Below, one piece after another: positions 1-5,381 of a stretch of DNA of 7,553 nucleotides. The translations under genes were made by a program, and so were the position numbers. This DNA is from Pseudopedobacter sp. (GTDB lineage: Bacteria; Bacteroidota; Bacteroidia; Sphingobacteriales; Sphingobacteriaceae): NCBI GenBank assembly GCA_014378285.1, contig JACMNZ010000476.1, forward strand, positions 1 through 7,553, read 5' to 3'. Under the pieces are notes generated by a model. That model had not been told where the DNA came from, made no database searches, and worked only from the letters and a program-made list of their open reading frames with translations. Positions within the stretch are counted from its first letter, which is position 1; every line of letters starts with the position of its first letter.

Positions 1-174
1 ATAAGCATTTTCGCACCAACCTTGTGATATATCTGCACTAGCATGAGGGCATTTTGATGAAGTGGCAAAATATTTATTGTTGTACTTAACCAAACATATC
101 TTTTTGCCTTCAATTTTTATCAGCTGTATTGGGGTATCTGTTAATTCATGTTTTTCAATAACAATCCACTTCAT
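1..174 (-). CDS. Rieske (2Fe-2S) protein, N-terminal part
   Basis: Only the first 58 codons lie in the window; the gene runs off the left edge. Translation starts MKWIVIEKHELTD and contains CPHASADISQGWC at residues 42-54. The Cys42-Pro-His44 pair followed by a GWC segment is the first half of a Rieske [2Fe-2S] site of the small ferredoxin/NirD-like type. The second Cys-x-x-His pair would lie just outside the window, so cluster binding cannot be confirmed. Family knowledge says such small cytoplasmic Rieske proteins carry electrons for oxygenases or reductases; the partner is not visible here. The start ATG (172-174) shares one base with the stop of the preceding YdeI-like gene (TGATG), which implies co-transcription and probably coupled translation. 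No signal peptide or membrane segment is seen in this part. Confidence 0.8.
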   Translation of the reverse strand, partial: MKWIVIEKHELTDTPIQLIKIEGKKICLVKYNNKYFATSSKCPHASADISQGWCENAY

Positions 175-683
175 CACTTATTCTTTTTATTGTGCCTTAT
201 CATTTCGCCATAATCCATTTTTAAAATCATTGCATTAACTGTTTGGGTTAATCTTTTTACTCTGGTAGCATCTGTTTTGGCACTATTTATCCAGTTGATA
301 TAATAATTTTGATGTGACTTTGGTATCGATAAAAATTGTGTAATTGTTCCATCAGCGTCATCTAAGCAATATTCTAAATCATTGGGCATCTCAATTTTAA
401 AGTTTTTATCTTCTTCTATTTGGATATTTAAGATTGCGCCTTTTCTTTTTCCTAACTTTTTTTGTAGCTCTTTTTTTAATGGAAGAATAAAATCACCCTC
501 GCCCATAGGCAAAACCGCTACGCCAGCAATTTCAGTTTTATCAATTTTACCTTTTACACGATAACTAACTTTGCAATCTTTTTTTATTTGTTGAGAGATA
601 TCGAAAGGAATCTCTACGTAGGTCCAACCGGTTTTTTCTCCCATTTTTTCAAATTGATGGATGATAGTAGTGAATTGAATCAT
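174..683 (-). CDS. YdeI/OmpD-associated family protein (DUF1905 plus OmdA-like C-terminus)
   Basis: This is a 169-residue soluble protein. Residues about 1-95 match the DUF1905 pattern (EKTGWTYVEIP at 16-26, then VAVLPMGEGDFILPLKK). Residues about 103-160 match the bacteriocin-protection YdeI/OmpD-associated module (DLEYCLDDADG, then YYINWINSAKTDATRVKRL). The molecular function of this family is poorly known, and the name comes from an enterobacterial homologue linked to OmpD, so no reaction is assigned. The ORF is open to an ATG at 722, but the DUF1905 domain begins right after MIQFTTIIHQF, so the ATG at 681-683 is preferred. The 13 extra residues (MMDFLRFSTYLYF) look non-native. No Shine-Dalgarno sequence is visible, as is usual in Bacteroidota. 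The stop overlaps the Rieske start downstream by one base. Confidence 0.8.
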   Translation of the reverse strand: MIQFTTIIHQFEKMGEKTGWTYVEIPFDISQQIKKDCKVSYRVKGKIDKTEIAGVAVLPMGEGDFILPLKKELQKKLGKRKGAILNIQIEEDKNFKIEMPNDLEYCLDDADGTITQFLSIPKSHQNYYINWINSAKTDATRVKRLTQTVNAMILKMDYGEMIRHNKKNK

Positions 684-766
684 GAAATAAAGATAAGTGC
701 TAAAACGCAAAAAGTCCATCATAAAATGACAGACTTTTTAAACATCGCCGTAAGGCAATAAATATT

Positions 767-1585
767 TTATTTTTTGATATGATAAGTCATTCCTAAACCT
801 TGATAATTTAAGCCCATAACGGGAGCAACAGAAATACCAGACTTATTGGTTTTCTTATGCAATTCTGGGATTAAAATTCCCAAACCAGCACCAACGGCAT
901 AACCTAAAATATTATCCGTTAAAAAATGTTTTCCAGCTCTTAATCTTTGGTAACCTACAACCGCTGGAATCAGAGCAGCTGCAGTCCACACATAAGGTTT
1001 CATTTTAGAATCTGGATTAAAATCAGTAAAAACTTTTGCCGCAAAAAATGTAGCAGCTGCAGTTGCTGCTGCATGCCCGGCAAAAAATGAACGTTGCGCA
1101 TCTTTATCCTGTCTATCTGCCAAAGACAAAGAGGTATTATAAACTAAAGGTCGGCTACGTTTTACCAAACCGGCCGCAATAGTAAAAGAAGCAGCCGCTG
1201 CCGACATTGTTTCTATAAACATAACAGAAACTTGGCCGTAATGAGAGCGTTGTTTGCCATCAAATAAAGCAACAATTGGAGCAACTGCAAAAGAGGCATA
1301 AAAAGGGTAATAACTTTGTTTATCTGCTTTGTCTCTAAACTGTCCAGCAGAAAATCTATCTAAAAAGAAAACATCATCTTTATTTTTAGAGGCAACTTCG
1401 GCAGAAGTTAACTCAGATTTATTCTTTATTAAAGTTAAACCTAAATAACTTAAACCTAAACCCGCAACAACTGCAGGTCCATCAGTTTTAAATTTTGTTT
1501 CATAAGGAGATTCTGATTGCGAAAACGCACTGTAATTGACCAATAAAATGGTCAGTAATAGTAAAGTTGGGTATTTTAATTTCAT
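767..1585 (-). CDS. PAP2 (phosphatidic acid phosphatase type 2) superfamily membrane protein
   Basis: This is a 272-residue protein with an N-terminal signal peptide (hydrophobic core about residues 7-18, likely cleavage near AFSQS at 20-24). Several hydrophobic segments follow (about 93-108, 128-141, 172-183, 198-211, 225-240). The PAP2 phosphatase layout is present: RSRP at 143-146 (motif 1), FFAGH at 167-171 (motif 2) and RLRAGKHFLTD at 214-224 (motif 3, R214-x5-H220-x3-D224). Family members remove phosphate from membrane lipids such as phosphatidic acid or undecaprenyl pyrophosphate in the envelope. Two departures stand out: the lysine seven residues before the motif 1 arginine is Ala138, and the usual Ser of SGH is Ala169. 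The core His171, His220, Asp224 and both arginines remain. It may be a divergent enzyme or a weak one. The product lies at the membrane; the substrate is not predictable. No operon partner is evident: 109 bp separate it from scoB and 83 bp from the next gene. Confidence 0.85.
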   Translation of the reverse strand: MKLKYPTLLLLTILLVNYSAFSQSESPYETKFKTDGPAVVAGLGLSYLGLTLIKNKSELTSAEVASKNKDDVFFLDRFSAGQFRDKADKQSYYPFYASFAVAPIVALFDGKQRSHYGQVSVMFIETMSAAAASFTIAAGLVKRSRPLVYNTSLSLADRQDKDAQRSFFAGHAAATAAATFFAAKVFTDFNPDSKMKPYVWTAAALIPAVVGYQRLRAGKHFLTDNILGYAVGAGLGILIPELHKKTNKSGISVAPVMGLNYQGLGMTYHIKK

Positions 1586-1694
1586 ACTTTATTTAATTTT
1601 GCTTTTAAAAACTTATTTGAATTATCAACAAAGACTGTTATCCAAAATTGTTGCCACGATGGTTTATGAAATTAAAATCAATTATTTTTTGGTT

Positions 1695-2348
1695 TTATAA
1701 TTCCATTTCAGGGATTTCTCCATCGATAATTAAATGTCCTAAAGTAGCGTCTTTTATCTGCTGGATGGTAACACCTTTTGCTCTTTCTAAAAGATGAAAA
1801 GCATTATCCTTTACTTCATAAACGCCAAGTTCTGTCACTATTTTTTTAACGCATTTTACGCCGGTTAATGGCAATGAGCAAGTTTTTAAAAGTTTAGATT
1901 CTCCATGTTTATTCACTTGTTGCATTGCAACGATAATGTTTTTTGCCGATGCAACTAAATCCATTGCACCGCCCATTCCTTTAACCATTTTACCTGGAAT
2001 TTTCCAATTGGCAATGTCACCGTTTTCAGAGACTTCCATCGCACCTAAAATTGTTAAATCAACTTTTCCGGCTCTAATCATTCCAAAACTCAATGCCGAA
2101 TCAAATATTGAAGATCCGGGTAATGTAGTGATGGTTTGTTTGCCTGCATTAATTAAATCTGCATCTTCTTCGCCTTCAAAAGGAAATGGTCCCATTCCTA
2201 ATAAGCCATTTTCTGATTGTAAAACTACATTTATACCTTCGGGAATGTAATTGGCAACCAAAGTAGGAATCCCGATACCGAGGTTTACGTACATGCCGTC
2301 TTTTACTTCTTTTGCTATTCTTTTTGCGATGCCGGTTTTATCTAACAT
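1695..2348 (-). CDS. scoB: Succinyl-CoA:3-oxoacid CoA-transferase, subunit B
   Basis: This 217-residue subunit carries the catalytic half of a class I CoA-transferase. It moves CoA from succinyl-CoA to acetoacetate (ketone-body and 3-oxoacid breakdown) in the cytoplasm. Visible marks are NLGIGIPT at 22-29 and QSENGLLG at 44-51. By family knowledge Glu46 of the SENG motif is the nucleophile that forms the enzyme-CoA thioester. LPGSS, DLTILGAMEV and GAMDLV are further subunit-B blocks. Length matches the family (about 215-220), so the gene looks intact. It is transcribed after scoA but lies 619 bp away, an unusual gap holding an IVP pseudogene and repeats. A tandem repeat begins immediately at its ATG, so its leader is entirely repeat-derived. 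The acyl specificity (acetoacetate versus butyrate or another 3-oxoacid) cannot be settled from the sequence alone; the sco name is the best fit to length and motifs. Confidence 0.93.
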   Translation of the reverse strand: MLDKTGIAKRIAKEVKDGMYVNLGIGIPTLVANYIPEGINVVLQSENGLLGMGPFPFEGEEDADLINAGKQTITTLPGSSIFDSALSFGMIRAGKVDLTILGAMEVSENGDIANWKIPGKMVKGMGGAMDLVASAKNIIVAMQQVNKHGESKLLKTCSLPLTGVKCVKKIVTELGVYEVKDNAFHLLERAKGVTIQQIKDATLGHLIIDGEIPEMEL

Positions 2349-2510
2349 GGTTTTTAATTTGAAAATTTGATGATGAAAGGATTTAAAGATTTTGTTGAGG
2401 TTATAAAAATGGTTTTATTAATTTGAAAATTTGATAATGAGAGGATTTGAAGATTCATGTTGAGGTTATAAAAATGGTTTTTTAATTTGATAATTACAGG
2501 ATTTGAAGAT
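2347..2510. repeat. Tandem AT-rich repeat, about 62-65 bp period, 2.6 copies, abutting the scoB start
   Basis: Copy 1 spans 2347-2408, copy 2 spans 2409-2473 and a shortened copy 3 spans 2474-2510. Shared blocks in each are ATGGTTTT, AATTTGAAAATTTGA, AGGATTTGAAGAT (TTTAAAGAT in copy 1) and, in copies 1 and 2, GTTGAGGTTATAAAA. Copy 3 lacks about 8 nt inside the AATTTGAAAATTTG block and breaks off where the 45-bp direct repeat begins. The array forms the whole upstream region of scoB and its edge overlaps the scoB start codon. It encodes no supported protein. Confidence 0.8.
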
Positions 2511-2555
2511 TTCCATAAAATAAGCATCATTTTCAAATCCTCAAATTTTCAAATT
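2484..2555. repeat. Long imperfect palindrome (27-bp arms, 18-nt loop)
   Basis: The left arm 2484-2510 and right arm 2529-2555 are reverse complements at 23 of 27 positions. The uninterrupted core is AGGATTTGAA against TTCAAATCCT. The 18-nt loop (2511-2528) is TTCCATAAAATAAGCATC. In RNA or single-stranded DNA this would fold into one long AU-rich hairpin between the IVP pseudogene stop and scoB. The left arm is also the third tandem copy, and the right arm belongs to the 45-bp direct repeat, so the palindrome is the junction where two inverted units meet. Confidence 0.75.
2510..2554. repeat. 45-bp direct repeat, copy A (scoB side of the IVP pseudogene)
   Basis: It matches 2945-2989 at 43 of 45 positions. 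The first 30 bases (TTTCCATAAAATAAGC and onward to TTTCAAATC) are identical. The differences are C to T at 2540 against 2975 and A to C at 2544 against 2979. The copies are in the same orientation, 435 bp apart, with the IVP pseudogene between them. Confidence 0.85.
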
Positions 2556-2578
2556 GAAACTTATCCTCAAATTAAAAT

Positions 2579-2932
2579 TCATTTCCTTTTACTTGAGCTT
2601 TTAATCTTTGATAAGATTATTATTATTATGGATTGCACATTTGCAATTAATTCTTCATTAGTTGGATATTGGGGAGCGTGTTTACATAGTGTTAAAAAAT
2701 ATTCTACCTCATCAGCTTCCTTTGCAGCTATCTTAATTTTATGAATAAAGTCGGCTTTACTTTCTGCATTTTGAGCCTCCCTAACATTTGCACCAATTGA
2801 CGTTCCTGCTTTTAAAATTTGATTTGCAAAAACAAATTATCTATTTTTCTCCAATTCCTCTACAAATTCAATTATTTTAAGAGAGAATTCAAAAGTAAGA
2901 TCAATAATTAAATTAGGTCTATCATCTCTCAT
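2579..2932 (-). pseudogene. Four-helix-bundle protein (23S rRNA intervening-sequence protein family), one in-frame stop
   Basis: Reading the minus strand from ATG 2932 gives MRDDRPNLIIDLTFEFSLKI, then IEFVEELEKNR, a TAA stop at 2837-2839 (codon 32), then FVFANQILKAGTSIGANVRE, a KADFIHKIKIAAKEADEVEY block and a normal TGA at 2579-2581. The full frame is 117 codons, the usual length of the family (S23/IVP, PF05635-like). The signature FANQ-L-x2-GTSIGANV-REA and the helix-3 block K-x2-DF-x-HK are clear. Apart from the single stop the frame is intact, so inactivation is recent, or the T is a sequencing error. No in-frame ATG follows the stop, which argues against an internal restart. Family members include ORFs inside 23S rRNA intervening sequences and the Avd accessory protein of diversity-generating retroelements; most have unknown function. 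It lies within scoA-scoB, bracketed by direct repeats, 35 bp from the scoA stop. Confidence 0.85.
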
Positions 2933-2944
2933 TGTTTAACGTTA

Positions 2945-2989
2945 TTTCCATAAAATAAGCATCATTTTCAAATCTTCACATTTTCAAAT
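2945..2989. repeat. 45-bp direct repeat, copy B (overlaps the 3' end of scoA)
   Basis: This is the second copy of the repeat at 2510-2554, same orientation, 43/45 identical. Bases 2968-2988 of this copy are the last six scoA codons (Phe-Glu-Asn-Val-Lys-Ile) and its stop, so the repeat is partly coding. The remaining bases lie just upstream of the IVP pseudogene start. Confidence 0.85.
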
Positions 2990-3675
2990 CTAACAGTTCT
3001 TTGTTCTATTTTTTTCTCGTAATTTTTGCCTTCAAAAATACGGTGGACGTAAATTCCCGGTGTGTGAATTTGATCTGGATCTAGCTCGCCGGCAGGCACT
3101 AATTCTTCTACTTCTGCAATTGTTATTTTTCCTCCCATTGCCATTACCGGATTAAAATTACGAGCAGTAGATTTATAAATCAAATTACCCATTGTGTCTC
3201 CTTTCCAAGCTTTTACAATAGCAAAATCAGCTTCAAAAGCCATTTCCATTAAATAATCTTTACCATTAAAATTCCTTATTTCCTTTCCTTCGGCAACTTC
3301 TGTTCCTACACCGGCAGGAGTGAATATGGCCGGCATTCCATAGCCAGCGGCCATGCACCTCGTAGCTAATGTTCCTTGCGGCACTAATTCTACTTCTAAC
3401 TCTCCACTCAAAAGCTGACGTTCAAATTCTGCATTTTCGCCAACGTAAGAAGAAATCATTTTTTTTACCTGTTTTTTTTGCAGTAACAATCCTATCCCAA
3501 AATCATCGACACCAGCATTGTTTGAAATACAGGTTAAATCTTTTGTACCTTTTTTTACTAAAGAATTAATGCAATTTTCTGGAATACCACATAGGCCAAA
3601 TCCGCCAAGCATTAAAGTCATTCCGTCTTTAATATCTTTAATTGCCTCATCGGCGTCTGATATTACTTTATTCAT
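2968..3675 (-). CDS. scoA: Succinyl-CoA:3-oxoacid CoA-transferase, subunit A
   Basis: This 235-residue partner of ScoB forms the CoA-binding half of the class I CoA-transferase. Motifs: GGFGLCGIPE at 24-33 (CoA-transferase signature 1), CISNNAG at 49-55, QGTLATR at 100-106, GVGTEVAEGKE at 122-132 and TARNFNPVMAMGGKITIAEVE. The length is close to the family norm of about 230. The usual C-terminus finishes around the RTVR block (226-229). Here an extra FENVKI tail (230-235) and the stop come from a 45-bp repeat also found 435 bp away. The start ATG at 3675 is preceded by an AT-rich leader without a Shine-Dalgarno sequence. The gene should form one transcription unit with scoB, but the usual tight spacing is broken by 619 bp of foreign-looking DNA. 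No neighbour encodes a thiolase or hydroxybutyrate dehydrogenase, so the metabolic setting is the gene pair itself. Confidence 0.93.
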   Translation of the reverse strand: MNKVISDADEAIKDIKDGMTLMLGGFGLCGIPENCINSLVKKGTKDLTCISNNAGVDDFGIGLLLQKKQVKKMISSYVGENAEFERQLLSGELEVELVPQGTLATRCMAAGYGMPAIFTPAGVGTEVAEGKEIRNFNGKDYLMEMAFEADFAIVKAWKGDTMGNLIYKSTARNFNPVMAMGGKITIAEVEELVPAGELDPDQIHTPGIYVHRIFEGKNYEKKIEQRTVRFENVKI

Positions 3676-3762
3676 ATTGTTAGTCGAATTTGTTAAAAAA
3701 TAGAAATTATTAGATATTAAACTTTGATGTAAAAACTAATCTAAGAATTTTAAATTATAATA

Positions 3763-3987
3763 TTAACCACAAAGGACACAAAGTTTTTAACCAAAGAGTA
3801 ACTAAGCTGAATGTAAAAGGTTTAATCCTATAAATCTAATAATCAAGTAAATCCTGATTCAGACAATTTTTAACCTCAAAGGACTCAGGGTTCACAGAGT
3901 TGGAGGCTAAAAAAATTCAAATTAGGATTTAATCATTTAAATCCTAAAATCAAATCAATCAAAATTCTGACAATTTTTAACCACAAA
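3763..3987. repeat. Degenerate TTAACCACAAAGGACACA-type repeats in the scoA upstream gap
   Basis: The 383-bp gap 3676-4058 has no supported gene. It holds four related blocks on the plus strand: TTAACCACAAAGGACACA at 3763-3780, TTAACCAAAGAGTAACTAAG at 3787-3806, TTAACCTCAAAGGACTCA at 3870-3887 followed by TTCACAGAGT, and TTAACCACAAA at 3977-3987. The last two are each preceded by the same 8 bases, giving a 14-bp exact direct repeat GACAATTTTTAACC at 3862-3875 and 3969-3982. AAATCCT also recurs (3849-3855, 3939-3945). Such CACAAAGGACACAAAG-like runs resemble dispersed intergenic repeats I associate with many bacterial genomes; that link is recollection, not tested. Confidence 0.6.
3922..3947. 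repeat. Perfect 10-bp inverted repeat with 6-nt loop
   Basis: Arms TTAGGATTTA (3922-3931) and TAAATCCTAA (3938-3947) are exact reverse complements around the loop ATCATT. It lies 112 bp downstream of the beta-barrel gene stop and 247 bp upstream of the scoA start. It could act as a weak bidirectional terminator, but the stem has only two G-C pairs and no long T run on the transcribed strand, so it more likely belongs to the surrounding repeat family. Confidence 0.6.
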
Positions 3988-4058
3988 ATAATAAAGCCAT
4001 ATCAGTAAAAATTAGTGCATTAGTGGCAAAAAGATAAATTATTAGTAGCAGAAAAAAA

Positions 4059-5381
4059 TTACCTACCAAAATTCAATTTAAAACTCAAACCTCCAGATCC
4101 AATTTTTAAATCTTGATAGCCTAATCCCGATAAAGGATATTTCATAAAAGGTTCTACTGATAGGGTGCTTTTTTTACTAAGTGGATATAAAAATCCAAAA
4201 GAAAAGTTTACTGTTCTGGCAAATTTAAAATAAGAAAAATTACCAATAGGATTTTCTCGTTTATCGGTAACATTACTAGTTAATACCCCTGTTATAGAAT
4301 AGTTTACGATATAATAATCATTAATATATTCTTCATTTATTACGCTATAAGAACTAATTCCCGAAGTAATAAAAGATTTTATTTTCCCTACGTTAAAATC
4401 AAATTTTAAATCTAGCGGAATGTCTAGTCCAATCAATTTTGCATTGGTAATTTGTGCTTCGGGAACTGCTGCTAAAGTGCTAAAACTTGCTAATTTAAAA
4501 TCTGATGTAGAACGACTATTGCCATCAAAACTTGTGGTTTGTCGATTTAATAATACTCCAGAGTTTAAACTTAATCTTTTTGTCAGTTTTAATTCTGTTG
4601 CTAAACCAAATCCTAAATTTAAAGCATCATTAACTCCTGCATCAGAAAAAGAATAATAAGTATTAGCATCAACGGATATTTTAAACCTATCTTTTTTGAT
4701 GGTCTGCGATTTTTTTTCTTCTGATAATTGTGGGGATAACGGGTAAAAATCTTTTTTCAAACTTTGATTGGCTATCACATTTTGATTATTTGGAATCGTG
4801 ATGTTTTCAGTTTCTAAAGGCTTAAAGTCTTTTGTTTTTACTTTAATTGAATCTAGATGAATAGAGCTTGGTGTTGATATAGCAGTTATTAATTCTTTAT
4901 TATTTATGTCGATTTCTTTTAAGATTTCTAAATCAGCAATATTACTTTTTGTTGAAGAATTTTCTAAATTATTACCTTTTTGTAAGATTGGTTTTAAAAT
5001 TTTATTTGATTTATAAGAGAGCAAACCCTTTTGTTCTTGTTTGTTATTTTGAATAATTTCATTCTGCTTTTTATTAGAAAGTACTTCAATTTTTTCTTTG
5101 GATTTATTAATTTTTTCGTTTTTATTGAGGGTTTCTTTTTGAGCTATCTGAGTTTGATCATTAGTATTGAAATTTGATAAATTATTCCAATTTAAAAGCC
5201 ACACTAAAGCTAATGCGGCAGCAATGCCACTTGGTAAAGTGTACCAAAATATTAACCCTCTTCTTTTCTTTCTTTTTTTATCGTTGAACTTTTTCCAACC
5301 ATCATCTGCCATCTGGTCATCAAAACTTCCAAATGTATCGCGGATATGGTTTCTTATCGCCCTATCAAATTGCTCTTTCAT
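4059..5381 (-). CDS. Membrane-anchored putative anti-sigma factor with C-terminal outer-membrane beta-barrel-like domain
   Basis: This is a 440-residue protein in four parts. Residues 1-42 are a charged cytoplasmic-type head (Trp29, basic cluster KKRKKRR at 35-41). Residues about 43-65 are one transmembrane helix (FWYTLPSGIAAALALVWLL). Residues about 66-230 are a low-complexity Lys/Asn/Gln/Glu-rich linker. From about 232 to 440, alternating beta strands resemble an OmpA/OMP_b-brl-type barrel ending GLSFKLNFGR. The positive-inside rule puts the head in the cytoplasm and the barrel in the periplasm or outer membrane. It starts inside the end of the ECF sigma gene (17-nt overlap), the usual place for a cognate anti-sigma factor, so the head probably holds the sigma factor. 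That role is inferred from position and topology; no ZAS zinc motif or other named anti-sigma domain is visible. The linker differs in composition from the rest but seems native. A plain envelope barrel protein is the alternative. Confidence 0.72.
   Translation of the reverse strand: MKEQFDRAIRNHIRDTFGSFDDQMADDGWKKFNDKKRKKRRGLIFWYTLPSGIAAALALVWLLNWNNLSNFNTNDQTQIAQKETLNKNEKINKSKEKIEVLSNKKQNEIIQNNKQEQKGLLSYKSNKILKPILQKGNNLENSSTKSNIADLEILKEIDINNKELITAISTPSSIHLDSIKVKTKDFKPLETENITIPNNQNVIANQSLKKDFYPLSPQLSEEKKSQTIKKDRFKISVDANTYYSFSDAGVNDALNLGFGLATELKLTKRLSLNSGVLLNRQTTSFDGNSRSTSDFKLASFSTLAAVPEAQITNAKLIGLDIPLDLKFDFNVGKIKSFITSGISSYSVINEEYINDYYIVNYSITGVLTSNVTDKRENPIGNFSYFKFARTVNFSFGFLYPLSKKSTLSVEPFMKYPLSGLGYQDLKIGSGGLSFKLNFGR

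Larger units (their letters stand above)
2510..2989 (-). mobile_element. Candidate IVP cassette: four-helix-bundle pseudogene between 45-bp direct repeats
   Basis: The unit consists of a 45-bp direct repeat, a 390-bp insert carrying a single four-helix-bundle ORF in the same orientation as the sco genes, and a second copy of the repeat. It sits between two genes that are normally adjacent. There is no transposase, integrase or reverse transcriptase, so any movement would have to be passive, driven in trans, or by recombination between the repeats. The insertion interpretation is inference. The repeats and the gap are seen directly. A local duplication of the repeat around a pre-existing gene is the alternative. 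Confidence 0.35.

Noticed and set aside
745..758. Small hairpin TCGCC-GTAA-GGCAA as a terminator of the PAP2 gene
   Set aside because: Five pairs including one wobble and no T run after it on the transcribed strand; too weak to call.
2354..2536. Minus-strand ORF of 60 codons upstream of scoB
   Set aside because: It is translated repeat sequence (recurring Ile/Phe/Asn/Leu-rich words) with no domain; the frame stays open because the repeat is AT-rich.
2487..2744. Plus-strand ORF of 85 codons across the IVP region
   Set aside because: It is antisense to the IVP pseudogene and begins in the repeats; its translation matches nothing, whereas the minus strand gives a clear family match.
2579..2932. 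Avd accessory gene of a diversity-generating retroelement
   Set aside because: Avd shares the four-helix fold, but no reverse transcriptase, template repeat or variable repeat is present in the window.
3763..3987. CRISPR array in the repeat-rich gap
   Set aside because: Blocks are degenerate, spaced unevenly (24 to 107 bp) and without constant-length spacers or cas genes.
4420..4656. Plus-strand ORF of 78 codons opposite the barrel domain
   Set aside because: Antisense shadow of the beta-barrel gene with no recognisable domain.
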